Assembly: GCA_018350325.1 (NCBI GenBank)
Contig: JAEVLN010000030.1
Span: forward strand, 372,001 to 436,000
DNA from: Globodera rostochiensis
Taxonomy: Eukaryota; Nematoda; Chromadorea; Rhabditida; Heteroderidae
Length of the DNA: 64,000 nucleotides
Direction of reading: 5' to 3'
Positions 8,950 to 22,837 of this stretch are shown one piece after another. A model generated the notes under the pieces. It was not told where the DNA came from. It did no database searches and saw only the letters and a list, made by a program, of their open reading frames with translations. Positions within the stretch are counted from its first letter, which is position 1. Each line of letters opens with the position of its first letter. The position numbers were made by a program, and so were the translations under genes.

Positions 8950-11900
8950 ACAATTGACCAACAAAAAAATGATTCAAAACTCTTAAATTGGCTAATCCTT
9001 AAATTAAAAATCAAATGCACTATAAAATTATTACAAGTTTTGAAGACAGCACTGATAACGACAACGGTATTTGGTTTGATTCCGGACTCTCTTTATTCAA
9101 AAATTAAAACAGGACAGCGCAATTATTAAATTCATTCAGATTTTTTGGGAGACTACACTGACAACGACTAATAAAATGTTAAAAAATTAAAAATTGTTGT
9201 AAATTATAAAGAATATTGCAAAGCATGTGATTAAATTGGCTTTTTAGTTACTTTTTTGAACATTTTATTTTTTGAAGAAATAGTGTGCAAAAAAAAGAGA
9301 GTCAGACGGTTAGAGTAATTTGGTAATCAACGCACCCCATCTAATAATTTTTTAGTTACTTTTTTGAACATTTTATTTTTTGAAGAAATAGTGTGCAAAA
9401 AAAGAGAGAGTCAGACGGTTAGAGTAATTTGGTCATCAACGCACCCCATCTAATAATTTTTTAGTTACTTTTTTGAACATTTTATTTTTTGAAGAAATAG
9501 TGTGCTAAAAAGAGAGAGTCAGACGGTTAGAGTAATTTGGTCATCAGCGCACCCCATCTAATAATTTTTTAGTTACTTTTTTGAACATTTTATTTTTTGA
9601 AGAAATAGTGTGCAAAAAAAGAGAGAGTCAGACGGTTAGAGTAATTTGGTCATCAGCGCACACCATCTAATAATTTTTTAGTTACTTTTTAGAACATTTT
9701 ATTTTTTGAAGAGATAGTGTGCTAAAAAGAGAGAGTCAGACGGCTAGACTAATTTGGTCATCAACGCACCCCATCTAATAATTTTTTAGTTACTTTTTTG
9801 AACATTTTATTTTTTGAGGAAATAGTGTGCAAAAAAGAGAGAGTCAGACGGCTAGACTAATTTGGTTATCAACGCACCCCATCTAATAATTTATTAGTTA
9901 CTTTTTTGAACATTTTATTTTATGAAGAAATAGTGAGCTAAAAAGAGAGAGTCAAACGGTTAGAGTAATTTGGTCATCAACGCACCCCATCTAATAATTT
10001 TAAGTTACTTTTTTGAACTCAATAGTGCGCTAAAAAGAGAGAATCAGACGGTTAGAGCAATTTGGTCATCAACTCACCCCATCTAATTACTTTTTGTACA
10101 TTTTATTTTTTGAAGAAAATAGTGTGCTAAAAAGAGAGAGTCAGACGGCTCGACTAATTTGGTCATCAACGCACCCCATCTAATTACTTTTTGTACATTT
10201 TATTTTTTGAAGAAAATAGTGTGCTAAAAAGAGAGAGTCAGACGGCTCGACTAATTTGGTCATCAACGCACCCCATCTAATTACTTTTTGTACATTTTAT
10301 TTTTTGAAGAAAATAGTGTGCTAAAAAGAGAGAGTCAGACGGCTCGACTAATTTGTTCATCAACGCACCCCATCTAATAATTTTTTAGTTACTTTTTTTG
10401 AACATTGACCAACAAACAAATGATTCAAAAATTCTTAAATTGGCTAATCCTGATTCAAAAATCAAAATGCACTATAAAATTATTACAAGTTTTGAAGACA
10501 GCACTGATAACGACAACGGTATTTGGTTTGATTCCGGACTCTCTTTATTCAAAAATTAAAACAGGACAGCGCAATTATTAAATTCATTCAGATTTTTTGG
10601 GAGACTACACTGACAACGACTAATAAAATGTTAAAAAATTAAAAATTGTTGTAAATTATAAAGAATATTGCAAAGCATGTGATTAAATTGGCTTTTTAGT
10701 TACTTTTTTGAACATTTTATTTTTTGAAGAAATAGTGTGCAAAAAAAGAGAGAGTCAGACGGTTAGAGTAATTTGGTCATCAACGCACCCCATCTAATAA
10801 TTTTTTAGTTACTTTTTTTGAACATTGACCAACAAACAAATGATTCAAAAATTCTTAAATTGGCTAATCCTGATTCAAAAATCAAAATGCACTATAAAAT
10901 TATTACAAGTTTTGAAGACAGCACTGATAACGACAACGGTATTTGGTTTGATTCCGGACTCTCTTTATTCAAAAATTAAAACAGGACAGCGCAATTATTA
11001 AATTCATTCAGATTTTTTGGGAGACTATACTGACAACGACTAATAAAATGTTAAAAAATTAAAAATTGTTGTAAATTATAAAGAATATTGCAAAGCATGT
11101 GATTAAATTGGCTTTTTAGTTACTTTTTTGAACATTTTATTTTTTGAAGAAATAGTGTGCAAAAAAAGAGAGAGTCAGACGGTTAGAGTAATTTGGTCAT
11201 CAACGCACCCCATCTAATAATTTTTTAGTTACTTTTTTGAACATTTTATTTTTTGAAGAAATAGTGTGCAAAAAAAGAGAGAGTCAGACGGTTAGAGTAA
11301 TTTGGTCATCAACGCACCCCATCTAATAATTTTTTAGTTACTTTTTTGAACATTTTATTTTTTGAAGAAATAGTGTGCAAAAAAAGAGAGAGTCAGACGG
11401 CTAGACTAATTTGGTTATCAACGCACCCCATCTAATAATTTTTTAGTTACTTTTTTGAACATTTTATTTTTTGAAGAAATAGTGTGCAAAAAAAGAGAGA
11501 GTCAGACGGTTAGAGTAATTTGGTCATCAGCGCACCCCATCTAATAATTTTTTAGTTACTTTTTTGAACTCTTTATTTTATGAAGAAATAGTGTGCTAAA
11601 AAGAGAGAGTCAGACGGTTAGAGTAATTTGGTCATCAACGCACCCCATCTAATAATTTTAAGTTACTTTTTTGGACATTTTATTTTTTGAAGAAATAGTG
11701 TGCAAAAAAAGAGAGAATCAGACGGTTAGAGCAATTTGGTCATCAACTCACCCCATCTAATAATTTTTTAGTTACTTTTTAGAACATTTTCTTTTTTGAA
11801 GAAATAGTGTGCTAAAAAGAGAGAGTCAGACGGCTAGACTAATTTGGTCATCAACGCACCCCATCTAATAATTTTAAGTTACTTTTTTGAACTCTTTATT

Positions 11901-13020
11901 TTATGAAGAAATAGTGCGCTAAAAAGAGAGAATCAGACGGTTAGAGCAATTTGGTCATCAACTCACCCCATCTAATTACTTTTTGTACATTTTATTTTTT
12001 GAAGAAAATAGTGTGCTAAAAAGAGAGAGTCAGACGGCTCGACTAATTTGGTCATCAACGCACCCCATCTAATAATTTTTTAGTTACTTTTTTTGAACAT
12101 TGACCAACAAACAAATGATTCAAAAATCAAAATGCACTATAAAATTATTACAAGTTTTGAAGACAGCACTGATAACGACAACGGTATTTGGTTTGATTCC
12201 GGACTCTCTTTATTCAAAAATTAAAACAGGACAGCGCAATTATTAAATTCATTCAGATTTTTTGGGAGACTACACTGACAACGACTAATAAAATGTTAAA
12301 AAATTAAAAATTGTTGTAAATTATAAAGAATATTGCAAAGCATGTGATTAAATTGGCTTTTTAGTTACTTTTTTGAACATTTTATTTTTTGAAGAAATAG
12401 TGTGCAAAAAAAGAGAGAGTCAGACGGTTAGAGTAATTTGGTCATCAACGCACCCCATCTAATAATTTTTTAGTTACTTTTTTGAACATTTTATTTTTTG
12501 AAGAAATAGTGTGCAAAAAAAGAGAGAGTCAGACGGTTAGAGTAATTTGGTCATCAACGCACCCCATCTAATAATTTTTTAGTTACTTTTTTGAACATTT
12601 TATTTTTTGAAGAAATAGTGTGCAAAAAAAGAGAGAGTCAGACGGCTAGACTAATTTGGTTATCAACGCACCCCATCTAATAATTTTCTGGTTACTTTTT
12701 TGAACATTTAATTTTTTTTGAGAAATAGTGTGATAAAAAAAGAGAGAAAGTCAGACGGTTAGAGTAATTTGGTCATCAACGCACCCCATCTAATAATTTT
12801 TTGTTACTTTTTTGAACATTGACCAACAAACAAATGATTCAAAAATTCTTATATTGGCTAATCCTGATTTAAAAATCAAAATGCACTATAAAATTATTAC
12901 AAGTATTGAAGACAGCACTGACAACGACTAATAAAATGTTAAAAAGTTAAAAATAATTTTTAGCACAAAAATTGTTGTATATTATACATAATATTGCAAA
13001 GCATGTGATTAAATTGGCAC
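8950..13020 (+). repeat. Satellite array A (~108-bp unit) with interspersed second module
   Basis: The unit begins agttacttttttgaac, contains gagagagtcagacgg, and ends cgcaccccatctaataa; successive starts at 9246, 9354 and 9463 give periods of 108 and 109 bp. Runs of this unit alternate with a ~290-bp module holding ggactctctttattc and ggacagcgcaattatt (copies near 8950, 10405, 10825, 12100 and a shortened one near 12820). The arrangement implies duplication of larger blocks as well as single units. The same unit occurs in reverse orientation at 40940-45405. Confidence 0.93.
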
Positions 13021-13492
13021 TTTATTATTATAGAACATAAATAACTTTAGCAATTTTTTTTAAACTATAATAATGCAATCCGACTTCACAAAATTTATTA
13101 TTCTTCTTTATTTGAATAAAATATAAAAATTATTACAAAGTCTTTATCAGAAAATTCAAATATTTTTAAATATATAAAAAAAACATTGCTATTACATAAA
13201 AAATGAAACATCAAAGGGCTTGTTTTAAGAAATATTGAAATCTTAATGATTGAATCCCATAAAAAACGAGCGTTTTTCATAAAATATTTATTCCTCCAAA
13301 TCAGATGTCTTAGTAACTGCTGATTTGAATGAAAATATTCAAAAAATTAACCATTAATTACTGATGAAACACCGTTAAAAATCTAATATAATAATAAAAA
13401 CATATGCATTTAATCTTTTTTTAAAAAAATAATAAATTTTAATCCGAATTTTAAAAAAGCCTCATTTATTTAACAATATGTTATGGACTCAC

Positions 13493-13513
13493 CCAGAAGG
13501 GACGGAATCAGCG
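13493..13513 (-). CDS. Candidate 21-nt micro-exon
   Basis: On the minus strand a 21-nt block sits between an acceptor-like cataactag and a consensus donor gtgagt. After one base it reads ADSVPSG. It is too short to identify and may be chance. Confidence 0.18.
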
Positions 13514-13894
13514 CTAGTTATGAACCAAAATAAATGAAGAAAATTAAACTTTTTTGTTTGATAAAGCTTTACAATTTGATAAATGCATATAAGCTAAACC
13601 GCTGGGGCCGATAAATGAGCAATGAAAACGAGATCAAATTAAAACCAAAATTAATTCATTATTATAGTTTTAGACTGCAAATTTATTAGGTTTTGTAAAA
13701 TTTATAGTTTCAAATTCAGAATCTAGGTATTTGTACTCAATCATTTTGTTTATTAATTTTTTATTAAGCAAAATAATTTTGAATTAATTCTTGATGGTAA
13801 ACTCATGTAATGTTAAACTGATTTAATTATATTTCATCAATTTATTTATTCTTTAAATTTGCCCTTCTGAAATGTATTTTATAATTGGCTGCGC

Positions 13895-13941
13895 ATGGAC
13901 AGACATAATTTTCTGTTGTTGGCCGGTGGCTTTTGCTTTTG
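13895..13941 (+). CDS. Candidate first exon with a signal-like start
   Basis: An ATG opens 15 codons, MDRHNFLLLAGGFCF, with a hydrophobic run resembling the start of a secretory signal, followed by a GT-starting site (gtataaat). No downstream exon was linked with confidence; a GC-rich island at 14165-14215 is one possibility. The function is unknown and chance is possible. Confidence 0.17.
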
Positions 13942-14288
13942 GTATAAATTTTTTATCCACTAATTTTTGCCAAATTGTTATAGATAAAATATAGTAGTAA
14001 TTTAAATGACTCCAGATTTTAATTACATTGCTTGCTTAAATCAATTATTAAAAAAATATTTTCAAAAAAAAATTTACAATAATATTGTTAAATATTAAAT
14101 GCAGAGGGGCTGCATTAATCCATAAGTTGAGCCCTTGACCTTAATTTTCACACTCAAGGTTGGCATCATCTTCAAAGCGCGCGAGGCTCTGAAGCGCAAT
14201 TGTGCCGAACAAAATTCAATTGCGTTTATTACGACCGTCCATATTTTAATTATTCACTTCCCAATAACTACGAAATAAACCCTGTACT

Positions 14289-14899
14289 CAGGGCTCTCAA
14301 AATGCCCTCATTTGATGGCAAATGCCATAATTTTGGAAATTTGCCATATTTTTTGCCATATTTCCACACATGCCATAATTTTGCCATATTTTTGACTTTG
14401 GTAAAAATTCTTATTTTTTAATAGAAGAATGTGAGAATTCCCGAAAAAAGTGCTCTTTGATTCTTACAATTTGAATATTTATTTGCTTTTTTGGCGTTCT
14501 ATTTGTTATTTTTATGCTTTTCTTGCGGAAATTCTTCAAAGTTGACAAAATTTTGAAATTTGCCTTATGTTTGCCATATTTCCACCCTTGCCATAATTTT
14601 GCCATATTTTAGAACTCTGAAAAAATTAGGATTTCTCGAAAATAGTGCTCCTTGATTCATACAATTTGAAGTTTTTGGTTGCAAATCTATTAACAAAAGA
14701 GTAAAAAATTCAAAATTTTCTCGGCGGCGCCTATCGGCACCGCCGATCTACCCGCCTCATCTCAAAAATTGTGTTTTTTTGAAAAATTTTTTAAAAAATT
14801 GCCATAAAAATGCCATATTTTTGACCACTCGATGCCATAAAAATGCCATATTTTTAAAGCCGGATGCCATATTTTGTCGCAGATGAGTTGAGAGCCCTG
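14289..14899. mobile_element. hAT-type MITE, 611 bp
   Basis: The ends are inverted copies of CAGGGCTCTCAA, and the element is bounded by the perfect 8-bp target duplication cctgtact (14281-14288 and 14900-14907). Both subterminal zones are packed with direct TGCCATA / GCCATAATTTTGCC motifs, and a GC-rich hairpin (cggcggcgcc facing cggcaccgccg) lies near 14720-14745. No transposase is encoded; the frames of 60-73 codons inside are by-products of the repeats. Confidence 0.9.
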
Positions 14900-14907
14900 C
14901 CTGTACT

Positions 14908-17195
14908 GGGGAATTAATATGTTTATTATTTATTAATATTTTTAATTTCAATTTTAATGCAATCCAAACTTTAGCTTTAAAATTTCAAAAAAATGAAAAC
15001 AATTCAAAAAATATAAACGTAACTTGAGAACTAAAAAGTAGATCTTTAAAATTATGTAAAAAGGGGGAAAGTAAAATATATAAATAAAGTTTAAAAAAAT
15101 GAACAAAAGAATTGATTTTTATATTAAAATGGAGAAAAAACTGCTAAATTGTGAAAAAACCATTGAGTTTTTGTATTTATACTCATACTTACAATCAAAT
15201 CAAAAAATTAAGTAAAAATTAAAGCATATTTAAAGAACTCCCCAAAAAAAATAAAAATTAGTATGTGTAGTCAGAACTTTTCTTATTTCAAAAGAGTTTG
15301 TAGTGGATCAACCAATTTTGCCTTTGCTAGACAAATAAACTGCAACTTAATAAAAAACATGTCATAAATAAATGAGTTAGTTTTCAAAGAATAAAGTGCT
15401 ATTTTATAAAAAAACTAAAGAAATGTTTTTCAACTTTATTAAAATAAAGATTGATAGAATTAAAACTTCATAAAAAAATAATAATTTATATAAACATTTA
15501 AATTTAAATAAATAGAAATTTTATAACATTACAATTCATCATTTATAAATCAAAATATGAAAAAACCTGTTTATATTGCATTTTATAAAAATAGCTCAAG
15601 CCTAACTCCAAGTATAAACCTAAAAAACATCGTTGTTTAAAGGTCGTGGAACTTCCCAATTATCTTTTATTTAAAAAAAAAAGTTTATTATCTTTAAAAA
15701 ATAAAGAACAATTTCTTTTTTCATTTAAATTATATAATTATTTAATTGTTTCACATAATACAATTTAAATGTCTTTAATTGTTTGTAACATTAATTTAAT
15801 TAAGAGCAGCTTTTTTTATTAAATGTTCTCTTCTTTTCAAATTTTCATCGTTCTAATCATTTGAACCGACCAGAGCCCCGCGTTCTATTTAATAATAATT
15901 TTTTTTTATTTATTAGTTTATTTGGCTTTACATTTGTCTTATTTTTGTTGTTTTAATTTTATCGTAGACAAATAACTTATTTAATTATTGTAGAATAATG
16001 TTTTTTATTATTCATTGCAATCCCTCAAAACTTTTTTAAAGATCAAGAAATTCTAAATCGTTTTATTAAGTTTAAATAAATTTTGCTAATTTTTTGTTGT
16101 TGTATGTACAGTTATATATGTAGCCAGAAAATTATGCGTTGAATAAGTTGTATATTTATTTTTATATAGAAATTTTTTACTCCATTTTTTGTTTTTTCAA
16201 TTATAAATAGTTAATTTTTATTATTGATAGGTAAGATTTGATGAATTATGAAAACATTTTGGATTTTTCTACAAAATAGTCTGTGAATTTAATTAATTTG
16301 CTTAAATATTTCGATATATTTAGCTTTTATAATTCTGCGTTGATTATTTAAGGTTATTTTTTAAAACAATAAAAATTTGACTTTTGAGTAACATTAAAAA
16401 ACAATTATATTTGGTAAAAAATACTTAAAACATTATACTTACGGGCAGAGACTTTGATACTGATGATCTCGAATTCGGAAGTAAATAATTATTTATACTT
16501 CCTCTCCAAATTTTCTTATTTCTTATTTAATATACCATTTTTCCGCTCAACATGGGTATTATGAGCATTTTAAATTTTGAATTTAATAAAGTATTAACGG
16601 TTATTTCTAAAGTAATTGCTAACATACTTTCATAGATTGGGGGAGCCCGCGGAATTTTTAAACATTTTAAGTTTGAATTTTTTGGGCAAGGAAGATTTTT
16701 TAAAATTTGTTCTCATTCTTTTTGTAGCGAATATAATGTTTATCGTCAAATCATAATTTTTATTAAAAACCTTTTAAATTATTCCACCCTAATGCAGAAT
16801 TTTGGTTGCATGAAATCCAGATTGTTCCTTGCAGAAAAACTCTGTAGTGTTCACAAAATCCGTTATTTTTCTGCTTAAAAATGTTTCAAAAATAAGTTTT
16901 TTTTTCTTTTTTTGGCGTGTATTTTTTATCATTTGTAAAGAGTTATATTATATCGTTATTTATTTTATGACTAATTGAATGTATATTAAGTTTTAAAATA
17001 AATTTTTAGCATAAGAATGAAATTTCGTATTTTTGGGCTTTTAATATTAAAACCAAAATGATCTTGAATTTTTGAATATAATACAGATAAAATATAATTT
17101 AAAAAACTTTTAATAAAAAATCAAACACTTTTTGCTTTGTCCTTGAATATGATTTACTTATATTTTATCATTTTTTAGATTGTTCTTTTGTTTAT
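14908..17195. other. AT desert
   Basis: Extremely AT-rich with no supported exon. One GC bump at 15865-15885 (gaccagagccccgcg) is open in more than one frame but lacks splice signals. Confidence 0.5.
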
Positions 17196-19900
17196 TTTTA
17201 GTGAAAACTATGGCTGCGATTGTTCAAATGTTCTTTTAAACGCTTCTTCACCTTTTTAAAATTATATTTTTGCAATTCAATTTTTTATGAATTTAATTAC
17301 AATTTTTTGTTCTAACGGTGTCAATGATTTTTCGTGGACAGATGGTCGCCTTTAAATAATTATATAAAATATCAAAAACTCTTAATATTTAAATTTAATT
17401 TAAGGAGGAAGTTGAGTGTTGTGGTTCCCCTTTCTTATAATTTAAATTCTAAGCGCAATTAAAAATATTTTTGGTATTTTTAGCCCTTTCTCAAGTAAAT
17501 ATAATAATTTAGGTTGGTTTTTTAATTCATTTGTTTTAATTTTTGATTTTCGGACGACTCATGTTGCATGTCCTGAACCGGAATATAATGAATTATTTAT
17601 TTTAAATTGTTGCTTGTCTACAAAATTAAATTTTTTTTTGGCTAAGATTTTTTAATCGAACAATAGCAAATACTTTATATTTATTGACATGCATAGTTTC
17701 TTTGGTTTATTCTAAATATTATTTGTTGTTAATGTTATCTCACAAAAAGAATTAATATTTTTTTAATATTTCGCTATTAAAGGACTAAATTTTGTCGATC
17801 AAGATTGATCATAAATTCAGAAATTAATTTAACAATTAAATGATCAACGATGGGTGCCGTAAAATTCAAATTAATGAATATTTTAATTGTATAAAAAATT
17901 CAAATAGACAAAATAAAATTAACGCATCAATACTTCTAGGCTGGAAGTCGTAAAAACTTTAAATAAAGAAAACTAATTAATACTTTATAATATAAATAAG
18001 TTATAGAACAATATTTACAGCTTAAACATAAGTTGTTTTACATTATTAAAATAAAGTTTATTTTATAGTTTGTACCCATGCGACAATATGTCTTGTAATA
18101 AATAAATTAATTGTAAAAATATTAATATTGGGCCAATATATTACTTCTTTACAGTCTAACATTTTAAAATTAAATAATTAAACGAATCCGACATTTAAAT
18201 TCAACTTTTTTAAAATAAAAAATTAATCAGAGGTGCCGATATCTGTTAAGGTGTGTGTCCATTCTGTGAGCATATCCATAGTAGACCGTAAATGAAACTA
18301 AATATACAGTAAATATAACAAAAAATAGAAAAATAATTAAAAAGAATTAATTCTGCGATGAGCACAACTAACTATTATTTTTTTATAACGGAAAATATTG
18401 AATCTGAAAAGCGACCAAACTAAACGGTCAATTTATTAATCAATATTTCTAATTTTTAATTTTACATAAATAAATTTTTAAAAAAATAAAAAGTATTAAA
18501 ACGCATAATAATTTTAAAAAACTTTATTTAATTTGCTGTTTAATGTCGAAGCAAGAATGAAAAGCTAAATGAGTTAGGAAAATAAATTAGCAGCACAAAA
18601 ATCTTTGCGATTATTAGGAAAAAGCACAGATAAAGTTAATCAAATGCAATTTTAAAAATATATATTAAAGAAAATACTATTTCCGAAAGAGACGTTGCCT
18701 TTATTTGACGCGAGGATCACGCATTAAAAATAAAGCACAAAGCGGATTATATATAATTTATCTCTTTAATTATTAAGTTTAAGTTTATATTTTTAAAATA
18801 AAAATATTAAGCATCCTAATCTAAAAAACAAATAAATAAAAGTACCGCAACAACAAATCTTGTCGATGAATAAAGACAAAATCAACTGCAATAAAACTAA
18901 GAAGCAAGCATATCAAAAAGTTATTGACTCTGAGGGCAGCCGGAGAGAAATGTTGCGATTTTAAAAATTTAACATAAGCATTTGAGATAACAGATTATTA
19001 ATGTTATTGATAAATTCAAGAGTAGAAATTCAGATTATATCAATATATTTAGTGAAACATAAAATGTTTTATAAACCAAAAAATAAGTGACAGTATTATA
19101 GCTCAAATGATGCTGAATATACATCGAAATCTTACAAGAAAATTTTGGAAATAAACCAACTTAAAAATAACTTATATCTAAAAAAGGTAAAATGTGAGTT
19201 AAGATCACACATTAAAAGCTTTTCAATTAAAATAAAGCACAACGCGGATTATTCATAACTATATTTTCGTAATTTCAACATATTTTAAGATCAACTTCTG
19301 GTGCAAATATGTTATTAACAGTGTCACGCGATTGCTTATTCAAAAAGTTGATTAAGTATAAACTTCAAACATGCCATTTTAGCACGACGGGTCAGCTCTA
19401 ATGGATAAAATGTTAAAACAATTAATTCTAATTAGATGTCAACGAAGATGGGTAATAAGAAGACAGCGTGTACAAAGCGTTTTGTAAACGAGTTTATAAA
19501 AAACAAATAAATTTACATATAAAAATATATAAGCTTAAAGCCATTACCACACCAACACAGAAAGGAGAATCATTTGAGCTATTAGGAAGATCTCACAGAG
19601 TAATAATTATTCTGTCGTTCCTTCAATAAAACATCGAACCTCAATTGAAAATAAAATTGTTTTTTTGGAAGTTTAGGAATTAGGCTGTAAATAAAGAGGT
19701 TCAAAATAATATATAAATATTTAAATCTAAGATAACAGAAACCAAACAAGTTTAAAAAATTCGCGTTAAAATTTACAAAAAGTATATAAGAACAAATCAA
19801 AAAAAAAATTATTATAATTTGGTCCAAAAAATATCAAAAAACGTATTTATCCAATCAATTTTTAAAAAAAGCATTATTTTGAAAAAAATGATTAGTAAAA
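17196..19900. other. AT-rich stretch with several coding-like islands
   Basis: Short GC-richer islands occur near 17,205-17,235 (after an acceptor tttatttttag), 17,525-17,570, 18,226-18,302 (minus, open in two frames), 18,690-18,715, 18,843-18,965 and 19,285-19,400. Most end in a stop within 20-45 codons and have no firm donor. They are noted as a cluster and not called individually because openness alone is not significant at this composition. Confidence 0.3.
18000..18185 (+). repeat. Dispersed repeat R2, copy 1
   Basis: The segment containing acccatgcgacaatatgtct and ccaatatattacttctttac is repeated with substitutions and small indels at 49060-49235 in the same orientation. Confidence 0.75.
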
Positions 19901-20552
19901 TATTTATATTGGTAAAAATTAAATGCAAAATAATAATTAAACATTTTCAGCTTCAATTACAATATATTTGAATTTAAAGTAATAATCAAAAAAATATGAT
20001 TACTCACGATATGCTTAAACGTGAAGTGAGTAAATTACAAGTAATTATTCTTTACGCTCATAAATAAAAATCGAACTTCAATTATTGGAAATTTATTTGT
20101 TTTTTTCTGCAATTAAGAAAATCTAAGAGAGTCATAAACAGATTGTTTAATTTAAAAATGTTTTATTCATTGAAATTAAGAATTCAAAAATATTAATCCT
20201 TTATAATAATCTTTATGTGAAGGTGCCAGCCGTATTCAAGAAAAAAGATTTAATGAAAAGAAATTAGAACTAAAATATTAACAGGCATAATACCTTGATT
20301 CAAACCTACGAAGCCCATCTTCTGAAAAAATAACGTAATCACTTATTTAAAATATGTTGTTATACCGAAAACAATCAGAGAAATCTAATAATTATCCAAA
20401 GAAACAAAATTAAAATTTTATTTTGTTGCTGCTTGATTCCAATAATGAATACTTAATTCATTGTAGTAAAATTTTTTATTTGGATGATAACAATATTTAA
20501 AATTTTCAATTATTTATTTCATATACAAATCCTTTTTATTTATAATTTCAAG

Positions 20553-20615
20553 ACATCTGGAGAGCTGCTTCAACCCAAGCGCACTTCCTGTGGCGGGCGC
20601 ATTCAGCACTTTTGA
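20553..20615 (+). CDS. Candidate terminal exon, GC-rich
   Basis: It follows an acceptor-like tataatttcaag and reads TSGELLQPKRTSCGGRIQHF to a TGA. GC is far above the surroundings. The minus strand is also open through the same block, so the strand is uncertain. No family is recognised. Confidence 0.2.
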   Translation, partial: TSGELLQPKRTSCGGRIQHF

Positions 20616-20754
20616 AAATAATAAAGAATAACGCAATTATTACAGCAAATTAATTTTTAATTTAGTAGAATTTTAAGACTAAAAATTAAAAAAAACAATT
20701 GAGAACAAAATAATTGTTTTTGTTGAAAAAAATAAATTAAACATATATATTTAA

Positions 20755-21310
20755 TTAGGTGTACAAAAATTTTCTCACAAACATTGTTTAAATCTTTAAA
20801 AAAATTAAAATAAATATTGAAAAATACTTTAAAGATGCCGACAGAAAGTTAATAAATATATTACTACGCTTTTATTCATCAATTTATTTTTATATGAATT
20901 ACGATTTAATACTTTATTTGCACTAAATGGGGTGTTTGGACAAATCGATTACTAATCGTTTCTTTAAATACTGAATATTAATCAAATTAAAATTTTAGTG
21001 CTCTTCAAATGTTAAACATCAAAAATTAATTTGGAACGAATATGAAATTATTAGATTTATCCAGACCTTATTATTTAAAAAAGAATGGAATTTCGAATAC
21101 CCAATGAATAAACAAACGATTCGTGATCACAAAAAATACTATTTTATTGAACAAGAAAGAAATGGAATGAAAGTTGTGCCTAGGTTTATGTTATAAAATT
21201 ATGGATTATCACTAAATATAGCCATATTGGCCTTTACGAAAAATGGTACAATACCAGACTGAAAGGTGCGCATCTAATGCAACACGAAGGCACGAAGCAC
21301 CTTGACATTA
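20755..21310 (+). repeat. Dispersed repeat R3, copy 1 (inverted partner at 38845-39165)
   Basis: The stretch from ttaggtgtacaaaaattttc to gaatattaatcaaatt, and then caacacgaaggcacgaagca, are both present inverted at 38845-39165. This copy carries about 240 extra bases between the two matching parts (roughly 20,998-21,245). Confidence 0.8.
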
Positions 21311-22735
21311 AGGCGCTGCACTTAAAATTCAATATCTTAGTTTGTTTCTAAAAATATATTTAAATAAATAAAATAAAATAATATAAAATCTAGAAAATAC
21401 AAAGAACTTATAATGCCTATTCGACCAACACCTTGAATCATTGCCTTACGCAAATAATATATAAATTTATTTACACAAATATTAAAAGCTATCAAAAAAA
21501 ATTTAAATAAGAAACATTTTCTCTAGCAATTACGCGTTTGCAACAGACAAAATATTCCATCTGCTGATGAAACAATCACGAAAAAATTAATTATGAAATA
21601 TATTAAAAATTGTTTGTGCATTTTGAATAACAGAATGTAAGCAAATTCTGCGAAAATCGTCACGTTATTCGATGATATTTGCTTGCAAATCTTTAAATCA
21701 GCATTACTGAAATGGATAGAAATAGGTTAGAAACATTATAATCCGCATCGAAGCAATTTAAAAAAACAGTTAATTCGAATTAAAAAATTAAAACGTAATG
21801 ATGTTGTTTAATAAACTTAGCGCAATGAATAGATATAGTTATGCTTAAAACCATCAGAATTACCGTTTGAATTGATTATGAGCTTTCCAGACATGATAAT
21901 TATAAATATAATATTATTAAATATTAAACATAAACCGGCGTTCCGAGTGAACAGGTAAATTCATTTATGAAAAATAACTTACAAAATAAACGAAAAAATT
22001 TAAAAGAATAAATACACAATAATTTTACCCCAGAATCAATGGACGATGTGAAGATACTACGAATCGTAAATTCCATAAATATGAAAAATCTCAAATTTTT
22101 TTTTATTATAAAAAATTTTGGAAAATTTAAAATACAACAACACAAAAAAATCAAACAAATGAAACAACAAACTAACCGAACTTAACATTGTTTCATTGGA
22201 CTGAATTCAAAACTTAATTTAAACTCGTCAAATTTATGAAATTAAATTTATGACCAAAATTTCCTATTAATTTCAAAAAATTTTAAACCAACGTACGTAA
22301 AACCAAAACAAAATAATTTAAAATATTTACTCTCAATTCATTATGCTTATTTCACTTTGATTTGAAACATGAAAATGGGATTGATATCTTCATTTAATTA
22401 CTTTAAATAGCAAATTGTTATAGTATATTTGATGTATGGGTGGGCATAGCTTAAAGAATTTTAATGTTCAAAATCACGCAGCAAAGTCATTACGCTTATC
22501 CCGAAAAGGACTCATTAATTGAACAATACAAAATTCAGAGATTATTAAAGAATAAAATGATTAAAATTAAGATCAATAAATGATAGAATGCCCAGACGGA
22601 TTCAACAAATATTTTTATAGGTAAATTTATTAAAATGTTGCAGAAAAATATTAAAAAAAAAAATTACGAAAAAATAGTTTAAAACATTAACGCCATTTAT
22701 GACTAATATTATTTATTTCTATAAAGGCTAGCAAA

Positions 22736-22837
22736 ATGGTAGCACTTGGAAACAGTAGTTTACATCGACAATCGACACAGCAAGAAATTCCCAATGATCA
22801 CGTGGAAAAAGCATTGAGATTTGGAAAATTAATATAA
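22736..22837 (+). CDS. Candidate small ORF, 33 codons
   Basis: It opens with an ATG in a GC-richer island and reads through MVALGNSSLHRQSTQQEIPN to a TAA, with a mixed polar composition unlike random AT-rich translation. No splice sites or homologue are recognised. It could be a terminal exon, a micropeptide, or chance. Confidence 0.17.
   Translation: MVALGNSSLHRQSTQQEIPNDHVEKALRFGKLI

Noticed and set aside
8803..8975. Minus-strand open stretch containing FASEFANSLPTHTLAQHL
   Set aside because: It reads as protein-like but has no ATG, no splice sites, and its 5' part runs into the array A module; openness alone is not significant.
14200..14951. Frames at 14200-14421, 14411-14605 and 14757-14951
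   Set aside because: They overlap the MITE and are generated by its TGCCATA repeats.
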